A DNA stretch of 64,000 bases from Hoeflea sp. (GCA_020637795.1 JACKJT010000001.1:1488001-1552000); one strand, 5' to 3'. Positions 8,442 through 16,886 are shown, numbered from the stretch's first letter. The notes: a model not told the origin generated them from the sequence alone. Made by a program: numbers and translations.

Positions 8442-9953
8442 ATGTGCCGACTTTGCGATCCGAAACGACCTCAGCTGCCCTGCCCCACGCGGCGGGACTT
8501 TCTCACCGCGAGCGCCGTCGGCGGCGCGGCCGCAACGCTCGGACTGGGATCGACCGCGACAGCACGAGCCCAGGAAGCCGCGTCATCAACGCTGCCCGAA
8601 GGCCTTGGCACGCCGGGGCGCAGGGTTCTGATCAAGGGCGGCGCGGTGCTGTCCGTCGATGATACCGTCGGCAACTTCCCGGTGGGCGACGTGCTCATCG
8701 ACGGCAAGACCATTGTCGAGGTCGGAGCGAACATCGATGCGCCCGACGCGGTGCAGATCGATGCATCGGGCAAGATCGTCATGCCGGGCTTCGTCGACAC
8801 CCATCACCACCAGTTCGAAACCGCGCTGCGCAGCCAGCTCGCCAACGGCATCCTGATCAATGATGGCCGGCCGGCAAACGCGTCGAACTACTACGAAACG
8901 ATCCTGCAAGGCTTCTCGATGGTCTACCGGCCGGAGGACGTCTACATCAACGAACTGTTCGGCGGCATCGCACAGCTGGACGCCGGCGTGACCACGGTGA
9001 TGGATGTCAGCCAGATTCACCATTCACCGGAACATTCCGATGCCGCGATCGAGGGGCTAAGGGATGCGGGACGCCGCGGCGTCTTCGGCTATTTCGAAGG
9101 CTGGGGCGACCGCGCCAAGTACCCGCAGGACGCCGCCCGCATCAAGCAGCAGTACTTTTCCTCCGAAGACCAGCTGACCACGATGGTCATGGGCGGCGAG
9201 ATCTACCTTCCGGGCTATGAAGCGGCCTGGAAGATCGGACGCGAGCTCGGACTGCCGATCGCGCTTCATGTCGTGGGCACTTTCGGCATGCAGCCGACTT
9301 TCGACGAGCTGGGCGCTGCGGGCATGTTTGGCAAAGACAACATCTTCATTCACATGACCGGCATGTCGGATGCCGGCTGGAAATATGCCTCGGATGCCGG
9401 CGCCCATGTTTCCCTGTCGGTGCCGATCGAGATGCAGATGCGCCACGGTACACCGCCGATCCAGAAGGCCATCGACCTCGGCATGGAGATGTCGCTGTCC
9501 ACCGACGTCGAATGCACCATGACCGCCGACTTCTTCACCCAGATGCGCAGCCTCGTGACCTTGCAGCGGATGTTCGTCAACGAGAAGGCCCTTGCCGGCC
9601 AGGACTACCCGGAACTGATGACCACCATGCAGGCGATCCGCCAGGCGACCATGGGCGGCGCCAGAGGGCTGAAGCTCGACCGCAAGATCGGGTCGCTGAC
9701 GCCGGGCAAGGAGGCCGACATCATCCTTCTCGACGCCGAGGCCATCAACGTCGCACCACTCAACAACGTGCCCGGCGCGGTGGTCACGCTAATGGAGCGG
9801 ACCAATGTCGACACGGTCATGGTCGCAGGCGAGGTGAAGAAGTGGAAGGGCCAGATCATGGGCTTCGACATCGACCGCCTGCGCAGCGAGCTCGAGGCAA
9901 GCCGCGACTACCTTTTCGAAGCCGCCAAGATCGAACGGAACCTGTTCGCCTGA
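8442..9953 (+). CDS. Tat-exported amidohydrolase (AtzA/TrzN-like metal-dependent hydrolase)
   Basis: Amidohydrolase of 503 residues. The N-terminus is a twin-arginine signal: TRRDFLTAS at residues 16-24, a hydrophobic stretch, then ARAQ, so the enzyme should fold in the cytoplasm and act in the periplasm. The catalytic domain shows the metal motif GFVDTHHHQFE, a later histidine in LPIALHVVG, and the metal aspartate in MSLSTDVE, as in the cytosine-deaminase/triazine-hydrolase group. GGGAGGAG precedes the ATG. It is followed by the extradiol dioxygenase genes, which suggests it removes an amine or other group from a cyclic substrate before ring cleavage. The substrate is unknown. Confidence 0.85.
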   Translation: MCRLCDPKRPQLPCPTRRDFLTASAVGGAAATLGLGSTATARAQEAASSTLPEGLGTPGRRVLIKGGAVLSVDDTVGNFPVGDVLIDGKTIVEVGANIDAPDAVQIDASGKIVMPGFVDTHHHQFETALRSQLANGILINDGRPANASNYYETILQGFSMVYRPEDVYINELFGGIAQLDAGVTTVMDVSQIHHSPEHSDAAIEGLRDAGRRGVFGYFEGWGDRAKYPQDAARIKQQYFSSEDQLTTMVMGGEIYLPGYEAAWKIGRELGLPIALHVVGTFGMQPTFDELGAAGMFGKDNIFIHMTGMSDAGWKYASDAGAHVSLSVPIEMQMRHGTPPIQKAIDLGMEMSLSTDVECTMTADFFTQMRSLVTLQRMFVNEKALAGQDYPELMTTMQAIRQATMGGARGLKLDRKIGSLTPGKEADIILLDAEAINVAPLNNVPGAVVTLMERTNVDTVMVAGEVKKWKGQIMGFDIDRLRSELEASRDYLFEAAKIERNLFA

Positions 9954-10049
9954 GGCTGATCAAATCCCTGCCCCGGCACCATGCCGGGGCCGAAACATGA
10001 AAACCGTGCCTCCGGGCTTACCGGAAAGATCAAGAAGAGGAGTAGGACC

Positions 10050-10910
10050 TTGGCTCAGCTCGTTGCCACATTGGCCTCCACACATCACCCGTTCTACCTC
10101 AAGGCGACGACCATGCCGCCCGAGCAGCAGATGCCGCAGGCGCCGGAATGGAAGCGCAAGGTCGAGGCCTACCGGGAGACCCTGGCCAGGACCAAGCCGG
10201 ACATCCTGGTGATGATCGGGTCGGACCATTTTCACCAGATCTTCCTCGACAATTGCCCGCAGTTCCTGATCGGCAAGGCGCCGCGCTACGACGCCACCTT
10301 CTACAACGAGGAGCGCGAATTCGGCATTCCGAAATACGTGCTCGAGGGCGACGAGGCGATGTCGCGCTTCATGCACCAGCACCTGATGGACCAGGATTTC
10401 GACTTCGCCTTTTCCAACGAGCTGAAGATCGACCATTCGATCATCTGCCCGATCATCACGGTCAGGCCGCAGAACGACCTGCCGGTGGTGCCGATCTACA
10501 CCAACATCTTCGCCCCGCCGCTGCCGAGTCCGCGCCGTTTCTACAATCTCGGCCGCGCGATCCGGAAGGCGATCGACGATTACCCGTCCGACAAGCGCGT
10601 CGCCGCGATCGGAACCGGCCACCTGTCGCTCGAACTCGGCGGTCCGCGCCAGTTCATGGAGACCGGCCCGGACCCGCTCTTCGACCGGCAGGCGATCGAA
10701 TGGCTGCGCAACGGCGACATCGAGGCGATTCTCGACAACGTCACCCACGAGAGCATGATCAAGAGCGGCAACGCCACCCAGGGCTTTCTCAACTTCATCC
10801 TGATGCTGGGCGTGGCCGGGCCGGAAAATGCCGACTACGTCGACAATCTCGACCTTTTCCACACCATGGAAGCCTATTTCACCTGGTATCCTAAGGAGCA
10901 GGCCGCATGA
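10050..10910 (+). CDS. Class III extradiol ring-cleavage dioxygenase, LigB-like catalytic subunit
   Basis: Fe(II) dioxygenase catalytic subunit of 286 residues. Predicted iron ligands and base line up with LigAB protocatechuate 4,5-dioxygenase: His12 in LASTHHPFY, His60 in MIGSDHFHQIF, and Glu234 near VTHESMIKSG, with the catalytic-base candidate His191 in GTGHLSLEL. The TTG start at 10050 is chosen because GAGGAG lies upstream and it yields the usual short N-terminus. An ATG at 9981 would add 23 residues unlike the family. Its stop overlaps the start of the LigA-like gene (ATGA), so the subunits were translated together. The aromatic substrate is not determined. Confidence 0.87.
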   Translation: MAQLVATLASTHHPFYLKATTMPPEQQMPQAPEWKRKVEAYRETLARTKPDILVMIGSDHFHQIFLDNCPQFLIGKAPRYDATFYNEEREFGIPKYVLEGDEAMSRFMHQHLMDQDFDFAFSNELKIDHSIICPIITVRPQNDLPVVPIYTNIFAPPLPSPRRFYNLGRAIRKAIDDYPSDKRVAAIGTGHLSLELGGPRQFMETGPDPLFDRQAIEWLRNGDIEAILDNVTHESMIKSGNATQGFLNFILMLGVAGPENADYVDNLDLFHTMEAYFTWYPKEQAA

Positions 10911-10964
10911 GCAAGTATTACGTCAACAAGTTCCTTTTCACCGTCGACCGGGACCCGGAATACC

Positions 10965-10967
10965 TCA
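10965..10967. repeat. Left target-site duplication (TCA)
   Basis: TCA directly precedes the left terminal repeat of the IS and is repeated at 11902-11904. Using only one copy restores the LigA-like reading frame, which supports these exact boundaries. Confidence 0.75.
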
Positions 10968-11901
10968 GAGCCCAACCGAAAATTATGTTGAGTGATTTCA
11001 GCGACTTGTGATTCTCTGTGGTTTGCGAAGACTACGGAGGATCGGATGGCCTGGACTGAAATCACTCGGGAGCAATATGACCGGAGGCACCTTCGCTACG
11101 CAAGTGATTGCACGGACGAGGAATGGGCGTTGATTGAGCATTTCATGCCTGCTCCGCACAAGGTCGGTCGGCCGCGCAAATGGCGGATGCGGGAGATATG
11201 GAACGCCATCCAGTATATCGCGGCGGCAGGTTGCCAGTGGGCGATGCTGCCGAAAGACTTCCCGCCCTTCACGACGGTGCAGCATTATTTCTACCGGCTG
11301 CGCGACAGCGGCGTGCTCGACATCATCAACGAAACGCTGGTGATGTCCGCGCGCCTTCTGGCTGGTCGGGCGGCTGCGCCGACGGCCGGTGTGATCGACA
11401 GCCAAAGCGTGAAAACCACGGAAAGTGGTGGGCCCCGCGGCTATGATGCGGGCAAGAAGATCAAGGGTCGCAAGCGCCACATCCTCACCGATACTGAGGG
11501 CAATATGCTGGGTGCGATCACGCACACCGCCGATGTCCAGGACAGGGATGGCGCGCCGGATGTCATCGCCCGCACGAAAGAAAGCTTCCCCACGCTCGCC
11601 CATCTGTTCGCGGATGGCGGGTATGCCGGTGAGAAGCTGGAAACCGCCCTGCAGACTATGGACGGACCGACAATCGAGATCGTCAAGCGTCCCAATGGTG
11701 CAACGGGCTTCGTCGTCATCGCTCGTCGCTGGGTCGTCGAACGCACCTTTGCCTGGCTCGGCCGCTGCCGCCGTCTGGCGAAGGACTGGGAGGTAACCAT
11801 CGCATCTTCCGATGCATGGCTACTCATCGCTTCCATCCGGCGCACAGCAAGGCTCATAGCAAGGGATTGAAATCAATAGGTATTAATTTTGAGTCCGACT
11901 C
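10968..11901 (+). mobile_element. Complete IS5-family insertion sequence (934 bp)
   Basis: The element has imperfect 18-bp terminal inverted repeats: GAGCCCAACCGAAAATTA at 10968-10985 and, inverted, GAGTCGGACTCAAAATTA at 11884-11901 (13 of 18 identical). It carries one transposase ORF and is bounded by a TCA duplication. Size, single ORF and the short duplication suit the IS427-like part of the IS5 family; the exact group and name need a database comparison. It looks recent because the host gene is undecayed on both sides. Confidence 0.9.
11046..11870 (+). CDS. IS5-family DDE transposase
   Basis: Intact transposase of 274 residues. It begins MAWTEITREQYDRRHLRYAS, with a DUF4096-like N-terminal part (CTDEEWALIEHFMPAP). 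The catalytic DDE triad is placed at VIDSQSVKTTE (first D), LFADGGYAG (second D) and VVERTFAWLGRCRRL (E in the Y/V-E-R-TFAWL signature). ATG at 11046 is preferred over a longer upstream frame because GGAGG lies 6-10 bases before it. No frameshift is seen, so it may be made as a single active protein. Confidence 0.93.
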   Translation: MAWTEITREQYDRRHLRYASDCTDEEWALIEHFMPAPHKVGRPRKWRMREIWNAIQYIAAAGCQWAMLPKDFPPFTTVQHYFYRLRDSGVLDIINETLVMSARLLAGRAAAPTAGVIDSQSVKTTESGGPRGYDAGKKIKGRKRHILTDTEGNMLGAITHTADVQDRDGAPDVIARTKESFPTLAHLFADGGYAGEKLETALQTMDGPTIEIVKRPNGATGFVVIARRWVVERTFAWLGRCRRLAKDWEVTIASSDAWLLIASIRRTARLIARD

Positions 11902-11904
11902 TCA
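11902..11904. repeat. Right target-site duplication (TCA)
   Basis: TCA directly follows the right inverted repeat and matches the copy at 10965-10967. Confidence 0.75.
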
Positions 11905-12209
11905 AGCGCTACATCGAGGACCCGAAGTCCTTCGTTGCCACGTGGGAACAGTCGATCGGGCCCAAGCTCAACGATGCCGAGCGTTCCACCGTCAACAGCC
12001 TGACCGACGCCGAGCGCGACGCACTGGTCAACCACGATTACGTTGCCTTGTTCGAAATGGGGGCGCATTTCTTTCTCAACCTGACCATGTATATCGGCAT
12101 CTATGACGAGCCCTACATGAAGAAATCAGGGCCGCTGTCGTTCCAGCGGGAGTTCGCCGCCAAGCTGCAGCACTGGCGCGGCAAGGACTATCCCAGCGTC
12201 GAGACCTGA

Positions 12210-12648
12210 ACGACCAGTCTATCATCTCTGGATCGCCCCCGGACGGAAGTCACGGGGGCGATCGCATTTGTCGGCACCCGGAAAATCGCGATGCCCCCTG
12301 CCCGCAGAACCGAAACTCTTTGGCGCGCTGAAAAGCACTGCTGCGGACGTCATTGCGGACGCCGATTCCCACCGCTGCCTCCGGCCAGTTGTTGCCGTCC
12401 TCCCAAGCAGCGCCTGCAGCGTGTGAGGGGTCGGTGAAAACCCGGCTCGAAAGGGAGAAGCCCGGAATTGCAGCGCAGCCGGCCAGGCGCTTCCCTGCCC
12501 CATGATCGCTGCCTTGTCCGTGGTCAGCCCTTATCCCGGAAGCAGATTCCGAATCCGCGCAAGCACCCGCGCGACCATGGGTGGACGCAGGATCTGAATG
12601 CCATGGAGATTGAAGGAAGGTATGTACCTGGAACGGGCAAGGAGAAAA
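12210..12648. other. 439-bp intergenic stretch between catabolic region and tRNA-Arg
   Basis: Apart from the hairpin at 12231-12263, no gene, integrase remnant or RNA is recognisable. Open frames here lack family-like sequence and a ribosome site. It marks the junction between accessory genes and the core genes that follow. Confidence 0.5.
12231..12263 (+). terminator. Hairpin after the dioxygenase genes, candidate terminator
   Basis: GATCGCCCCCG and CGGGGGCGATC form a perfect 11-bp stem with an 11-base loop, starting 22 bases after the LigA-like stop. It is followed by GCATTTGT, so the T-run is weak. It probably ends the iclR-side catabolic transcript. Confidence 0.5.
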
Positions 12649-12725
12649 TGGCGCGCCCGAAAGGATTCGAACCTCTGACCCCCAGATTCGTAGTCTGGTG
12701 CTCTATCCAGCTGAGCTACGGGCGC
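12649..12725 (-). tRNA. tRNA-Arg (anticodon ACG)
   Basis: The minus strand folds as a full cloverleaf. The acceptor GCGCCCG pairs with CGGGCGC and is followed by discriminator G and an encoded CCA. The D arm is in AGCTCAGCTGGATAGAGC. The anticodon stem CCAGA/TCTGG encloses loop CTACGAA (anticodon ACG, wobble A usually converted to inosine), and the T arm is GGTTCGAATCC. It reads CGN arginine codons. Its 3' end faces the accessory region to the left, a common integration point for islands. Confidence 0.96.
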
Positions 12726-12937
12726 GCGCTGCAGGTGTCTTTCGCCTGCGAGGCGTTCTCCTAAAACGGACTGCGGGGGATTGCAAGCGGATTTGGCGAA
12801 AAAAGCGATTGTCGCACAATTGTCGCATGCTCGGAAAAACCGGACAGGAAATCGCACAGTTTTCCAAGGCACCGGAGGCTGCCGCTAGCACGGGTTGCCG
12901 TCACTCAGCAGGACTGACCCGGAGCATCCGGGCAGAA

Positions 12938-14416
12938 TCAGGCGCGGGCCCGGTAGCCGTCGAGCGGCACGGGCTGATCGGGCAGTTCGATGCAGAAGGA
13001 CGTGCCCTGCGAAACGGCCTCGTCGAGGGCAATCGAGCCGCCATGGGCAAGCACAAGTTCGCGGGCAATCGCCAGCCCCAGACCGGTGCCGCCGGCGCGG
13101 GCCGAGCCGCGGAACGGCTGGAACAGGTTCTCGCGCGCCCTGGCCGGCAGGCCCGGCCCGGTGTCGATGACGCGGATCTCCACCACCGAGCCGGTGCGGC
13201 GCGCCGACAGGGTGATGCGGCGGACGAGCACCGGATCGTCCGACGGATCGGAGGCGAAGGCCTGCACAGCGTTGCGCACCAGATTGTAGATCACCCGGAA
13301 CAGCTGGTCGCTGTCGGCCTCGATCTCGAGGGCCTCATCAATGTCGAGCACGTAGTTGATATCGGCCTCGGTTTCCTCGGCGACGATCTCGGTGACCTCG
13401 CGGGCAAGGGCCAGGAAATTGAGAAAGCGGCGGCGCGGCTTGGCCTCGCGGGCCTTGCCATAGGCCAGGACCTCGCTCGAATAGCTTACTGCCCGGTCGA
13501 TGGTGCGCAAGAGCTTGGGCGCGAAGCGCTTGACCATCGGATCGTCGATCATCGCCAGGCGGTCCGACATCAGCTGCGCCGAGGTGAGGATGTTGCGCAT
13601 GTCGTGGTTGATCTTGGAGACGGCGAGGCCGAGATCGGCCAAGTGGCGCTGCTCCTTGAGCGTCTGCTGAAGCCGCGTCTGCATGTCGGCAAGGTGACCC
13701 TCGGCGGCACTCAGCTCATCGACAGCCGGGCTTGGCACGATGATCCTGTTGGGGTTTTCAGGATCCTCGGCGAAGGCCTTCATGTTTTCGGTCACCCGGT
13801 GGACCGGGCGGATCAGCATGCGGGAAATGGAGAAGAACACCAGGCTCGCGGTGATCAGCGAGATCAGCACCGACAGCAGGAACACGTTGCGCCCGTAGAT
13901 CAGCATCGCATGCCGCAGTTGCGTGTCCTCAAGCACCAGCTCGATGATCATGCCCGGGTCGTCGGCGACCAGCCCCTCGACGCGGATCACCCGGTCGCCG
14001 CCGAACAGGATGGTGTCGAAGGCGTCGCGAACCGCGCTGAGCGGCGTGACATCCGACAGATCGTAATAATGGGTGACGACCGGAGGCATGTCGGCGCTGG
14101 CGATCATGCGCGCAGAGCCGGCCTTGTGCAGAACGATGGCCTTGGTGCCGGTGGCCATCAGGGCATCGTTCTGGATCGACTGGGGCAGTTCCATCTCATT
14201 GACGCCGTCGATGACCACGGCGGCCGCGGCGGCGGTGTTGAGCCGGTCCTGCAGCCAGCGGACCCTGGTGTTGGCCACCGATGGCACGAAGATCAGCACT
14301 TCGGCGATCATCACGAACAGGATGGTCAGCCACAACAGCCGCGAGGAAAGACTCATGCCGCGTCGGACATGCACGGCGCAGGCCGGATCGGTTTGCGATG
14401 GATCGGTGTCCGCCAT
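12938..14416 (-). CDS. Membrane sensor histidine kinase (orphan)
   Basis: Kinase of 492 residues. TM1 is LLWLTILFVMIAEVLIFV near residue 30, a periplasmic sensor loop of about 120 residues follows, and TM2 is NVFLLSVLISLITASLVFF. A HAMP-like linker (MLIRPVHRVTENM) leads to a phospho-acceptor helix with KINHDMRNILTSAQLM, where the histidine precedes DMRN. The ATPase domain has the N box LVRNAVQA, G1 DTGPGLP and G2 GTGLGLAI. No response regulator is adjacent. It lies 26 bp downstream of the disulfide-reductase-like gene in the same direction, so the two and TVP38 are probably cotranscribed. The start at 14416 is used because upstream in-frame residues overlap the preceding gene. Confidence 0.88.
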   Translation of the reverse strand: MADTDPSQTDPACAVHVRRGMSLSSRLLWLTILFVMIAEVLIFVPSVANTRVRWLQDRLNTAAAAAVVIDGVNEMELPQSIQNDALMATGTKAIVLHKAGSARMIASADMPPVVTHYYDLSDVTPLSAVRDAFDTILFGGDRVIRVEGLVADDPGMIIELVLEDTQLRHAMLIYGRNVFLLSVLISLITASLVFFSISRMLIRPVHRVTENMKAFAEDPENPNRIIVPSPAVDELSAAEGHLADMQTRLQQTLKEQRHLADLGLAVSKINHDMRNILTSAQLMSDRLAMIDDPMVKRFAPKLLRTIDRAVSYSSEVLAYGKAREAKPRRRFLNFLALAREVTEIVAEETEADINYVLDIDEALEIEADSDQLFRVIYNLVRNAVQAFASDPSDDPVLVRRITLSARRTGSVVEIRVIDTGPGLPARARENLFQPFRGSARAGGTGLGLAIARELVLAHGGSIALDEAVSQGTSFCIELPDQPVPLDGYRARA

Positions 14417-14442
14417 GTTCCTGCCCCTGATCTCGAGATCCC

Positions 14443-15873
14443 TTAGCCGAACCGCCTCAAGAAGCGCACGAGCCAGCGCACAAGCGGCTTGCGGGTCAAA
14501 GGTGTATAATAGGAAACGGCGGCGCGTTTTCCAATCTCCGCCATCGTCGGATAGGGCGGAACATAGCCGCGCACATCCTTGAGCGTAATGGAGTTCGTCA
14601 CCGCCAGCGCCCATATGTTGATCATTTCGCCGGCACCGGCGCCGGCGATGGAGACACCGAGAATGCGGGCCTTGCGGTCGACCACCAGCTTGATCAACCC
14701 GGTTGTCTTGCGCTCGGCCTGGGCGCGGTCGTTTTCGGCGTAGGGCCAGCGCAGGATCGAGATCCGCCCGCCGTAACGCTTCGCCGCCTCTTCCTCGGTC
14801 AGTCCGACATGGGCGAGCTCGGGGTCGGTGTAGGTCGCCCAGGGAATGATGTCGCGGTTTTCCTTGGCAGGCACGCGGAACAGGATCTGCTGCACCACGA
14901 GACCGGCATGGTAGCCTGCGACATGGGTGAATTGCAGGCCGCCAGCAACATCGCCGATGGCATAGATGCGCTTGTTGCTTGACCGCAGATTGGCGCCGAC
15001 CTTGATGCCGCGGCGGTCATGCTCGACACCGGCGGCATCGAGCCCCAGCCCCTCGACATTGGCGAGGCGACCGACAGCAACCAGCAGATCGGTGCCGTCG
15101 ACGAAGCCTTCGCCGGACTGGGTTTCATAATTGACCCGGATGCCGGTCTTGCCGCGTTTTTCGACCGAGGTCACCTTCGAGCCCTCGTGAATGGTCACGC
15201 CTTCGGCCCGGATGTTCTCCAGCACGATCGCCGCCAGTTCCGGGTCGTCCTTGCCCAGCGCCTTCAAGCCCTCGACCACGGTCACTTCGGCGCCAAGCCT
15301 GCGGTGTGCCTGCGCCATTTCCATGCCGATTGGACCGCCGCCGATGACGATGAGATGCCGGGGCGCGCGGGTGCGCTCGAACAGGGTTTCATTGGTCAGG
15401 TAATCGACCGTATCGAGACCCGGAATCGGCGGCACGAAGGCCGAAGACCCGGTGGCAATGACATAACGCCGGGCGCGGATCTCGGTGCCGCCAGCCATCA
15501 GCGTGGACTTGTCGACAAAGCGGGCCTCGGCCTCAATCACGTTGACGCCCATGGCGCGGAACCGTTCAACGGAATCGTTGGGGGCGATGGCACCGATCAC
15601 CGAATGGACGTGATCATGGACCTTGCGGAAATTGACCTTGGCCTCGCCCGCCGTCACACCGAATTCAGGCGCTTCGGCAATGGCATGGGCATGCTTTCCG
15701 GCAGCGATCATCGCCTTGGACGGGACACAGCCGTAATTGAGACAGTCGCCGCCCATCCTGCCCTTTTCAACAAGCACCACATCGACGCCGAAGGCGGCAG
15801 CGGCGGCGGCGACCGAGAGCCCGCCGGAGCCTCCGCCGATGATGCAGATATCAGGTGTCAATGGGCTGCTCAT
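14443..15873 (-). CDS. FAD-dependent pyridine nucleotide-disulfide oxidoreductase (mercuric reductase/Lpd-like, atypical)
   Basis: Protein of 476 residues with the FAD motif IIGGGSGG near residue 11, redox cysteines Cys44 and Cys49 in GGDCLNYGCVPSKAM, and the NAD(P) motif VIGGGPIGMEMA. It resembles dihydrolipoamide dehydrogenase and mercuric reductase. In the C-terminal interface, where Lpd has HAHPTxxE, this protein reads VPPYPTMAEIGKRAA, so the histidine that acts as base in Lpd is tyrosine. A basic hydrophobic tail (RKPLVRWLVRFLRRFG) ends the protein. It is therefore unlikely to be a true Lpd. Association with a TVP38 protein is known for this branch, but the function is unsettled. Confidence 0.82.
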   Translation of the reverse strand: MSSPLTPDICIIGGGSGGLSVAAAAAAFGVDVVLVEKGRMGGDCLNYGCVPSKAMIAAGKHAHAIAEAPEFGVTAGEAKVNFRKVHDHVHSVIGAIAPNDSVERFRAMGVNVIEAEARFVDKSTLMAGGTEIRARRYVIATGSSAFVPPIPGLDTVDYLTNETLFERTRAPRHLIVIGGGPIGMEMAQAHRRLGAEVTVVEGLKALGKDDPELAAIVLENIRAEGVTIHEGSKVTSVEKRGKTGIRVNYETQSGEGFVDGTDLLVAVGRLANVEGLGLDAAGVEHDRRGIKVGANLRSSNKRIYAIGDVAGGLQFTHVAGYHAGLVVQQILFRVPAKENRDIIPWATYTDPELAHVGLTEEEAAKRYGGRISILRWPYAENDRAQAERKTTGLIKLVVDRKARILGVSIAGAGAGEMINIWALAVTNSITLKDVRGYVPPYPTMAEIGKRAAVSYYTPLTRKPLVRWLVRFLRRFG

Positions 15874-15925
15874 GGGCTGTCTTCCGTATGCTTTGACCGC
15901 TGGCGGGCGATGATTCCGGTTCTTT

Positions 15926-16705
15926 TCAGGATCGCGCGCGAAACTTGCGCACTATGGTGGGGATTGCCGCGACGATTGCAAGTCCCAGAAATGCGATGGT
16001 GATCTCGGGCGTCACAAGGTCCGAGATCGAGATCTCGCGCCCGGCGGCGGCGACAATGACGCTGTCCAGCCCCTGCCCCAGCCAGGTGTAGGCGAAGGTG
16101 CCGGGGATGATGCCCAGAAAGGTCGCGGCAACATAGGTGCGCAGCCTGATGTCGAAAAAGGCAGGCGCGATGTTGATGATGAAGAACGGGAACACTGGCG
16201 CCAGGCGCAGCACCAGCAGATAGCCGAATGCATCCTCGGCAAACCCGTCGGCGAGCCTGGCGGCAAAAGGTCCGGCGCGCCTGCGCAGCACATCGCCAAA
16301 GGCCGACCTTGCGGCGAGGAAGATGGCGGCGGCGCCGGTGGTGGCGGCAAAGACCGTCAGGGTGCCGGCGATGAACCATCCGAACACGAAGCCCGCAAAG
16401 ATGGTCAGGATCGAGGCCGCGGGAAATGCAAAGGCGACGGCGAGTGCATAAAGCACGAAATAGCCCAGGGCCGAGGCGATGCGGTGCTCGGCGACGAATT
16501 GCTTGAGCGCATCGCGATGCTCTGCCAGAACCGTGAGCGAGATGTAATCCTGAAGGCCCGCCGCATAGGCGGCCGCCAGACCGGTGGCAATGATCGCCAG
16601 CGGCAGATAGCGCCGCCAGGCCGGCTTCCTGCCCGCGGCCGGGTCCTGCTCCGGATTGCATGCCATGGCTTTTTCCATCTGCCCTGTCGGGAATTGCGAG
16701 GTCAT
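15926..16705 (-). CDS. TVP38/TMEM64 (DedA-like) family membrane protein
   Basis: Inner membrane protein of 259 residues with about six hydrophobic segments. Family landmarks are FAFPAASILTIFAGFVFG, the SNARE-associated-domain core in the middle (LLVLRLAPVFPFFIINIAPA), and GIIPGTFAYTWLGQGLDS near residue 205. Members are linked to lipid scrambling or transport, though the bacterial role of this branch is not settled. It heads a leftward run with the disulfide-reductase-like protein (52-bp gap) and the histidine kinase. The start may instead be the in-frame ATG about ten codons later. Confidence 0.85.
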   Translation of the reverse strand: MTSQFPTGQMEKAMACNPEQDPAAGRKPAWRRYLPLAIIATGLAAAYAAGLQDYISLTVLAEHRDALKQFVAEHRIASALGYFVLYALAVAFAFPAASILTIFAGFVFGWFIAGTLTVFAATTGAAAIFLAARSAFGDVLRRRAGPFAARLADGFAEDAFGYLLVLRLAPVFPFFIINIAPAFFDIRLRTYVAATFLGIIPGTFAYTWLGQGLDSVIVAAAGREISISDLVTPEITIAFLGLAIVAAIPTIVRKFRARS

Positions 16706-16886
16706 GCCGGATCTCCAGATTGGTGGCAGCCGTTCGGCCGCCGCAGTATCGCTCCGAAGAATGAATAGAAGGATGCGCCTTCCGACGCCAATGACAATCC
16801 CTCGCTATTTCCCAAACTCGCGTGAACCCCAAGCACACAAAGCTCACGGCGGCGTGAGGCCGACGTCATCAGGCCTGAAGCGCCGT

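Larger units (their letters stand above)
10907..12209 (+). pseudogene. LigA-like extradiol dioxygenase small subunit, split by an IS5-family element
   Basis: The first 61 bases (10907-10967) encode MSKYYVNKFLFTVDRDPEYL. The rest (11905-12209) encodes KRYIEDPKSFVATWEQSIGP to the stop. Removing the IS and one TCA copy joins them in frame to a 121-residue protein, a normal size for the small subunit that caps the LigB active site. As it stands, reading runs into the IS and stops at 11011. A TTG at 11889, inside the IS end, is in frame with the 3' part and could give a shortened product, but no good ribosome site is seen. The dioxygenase is probably impaired in this strain. Confidence 0.9.

Noticed and set aside
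12222..12503. 93-residue minus-strand open frame between the dioxygenase genes and tRNA-Arg
   Set aside because: Composition is unlike a protein, it has no ribosome site, and a terminator-like hairpin covers its end.
14443..15873. Assignment as lpdA or merA
   Set aside because: The active-site histidine is tyrosine, there are no 2-oxoacid dehydrogenase or mer genes nearby, and TVP38 is adjacent.
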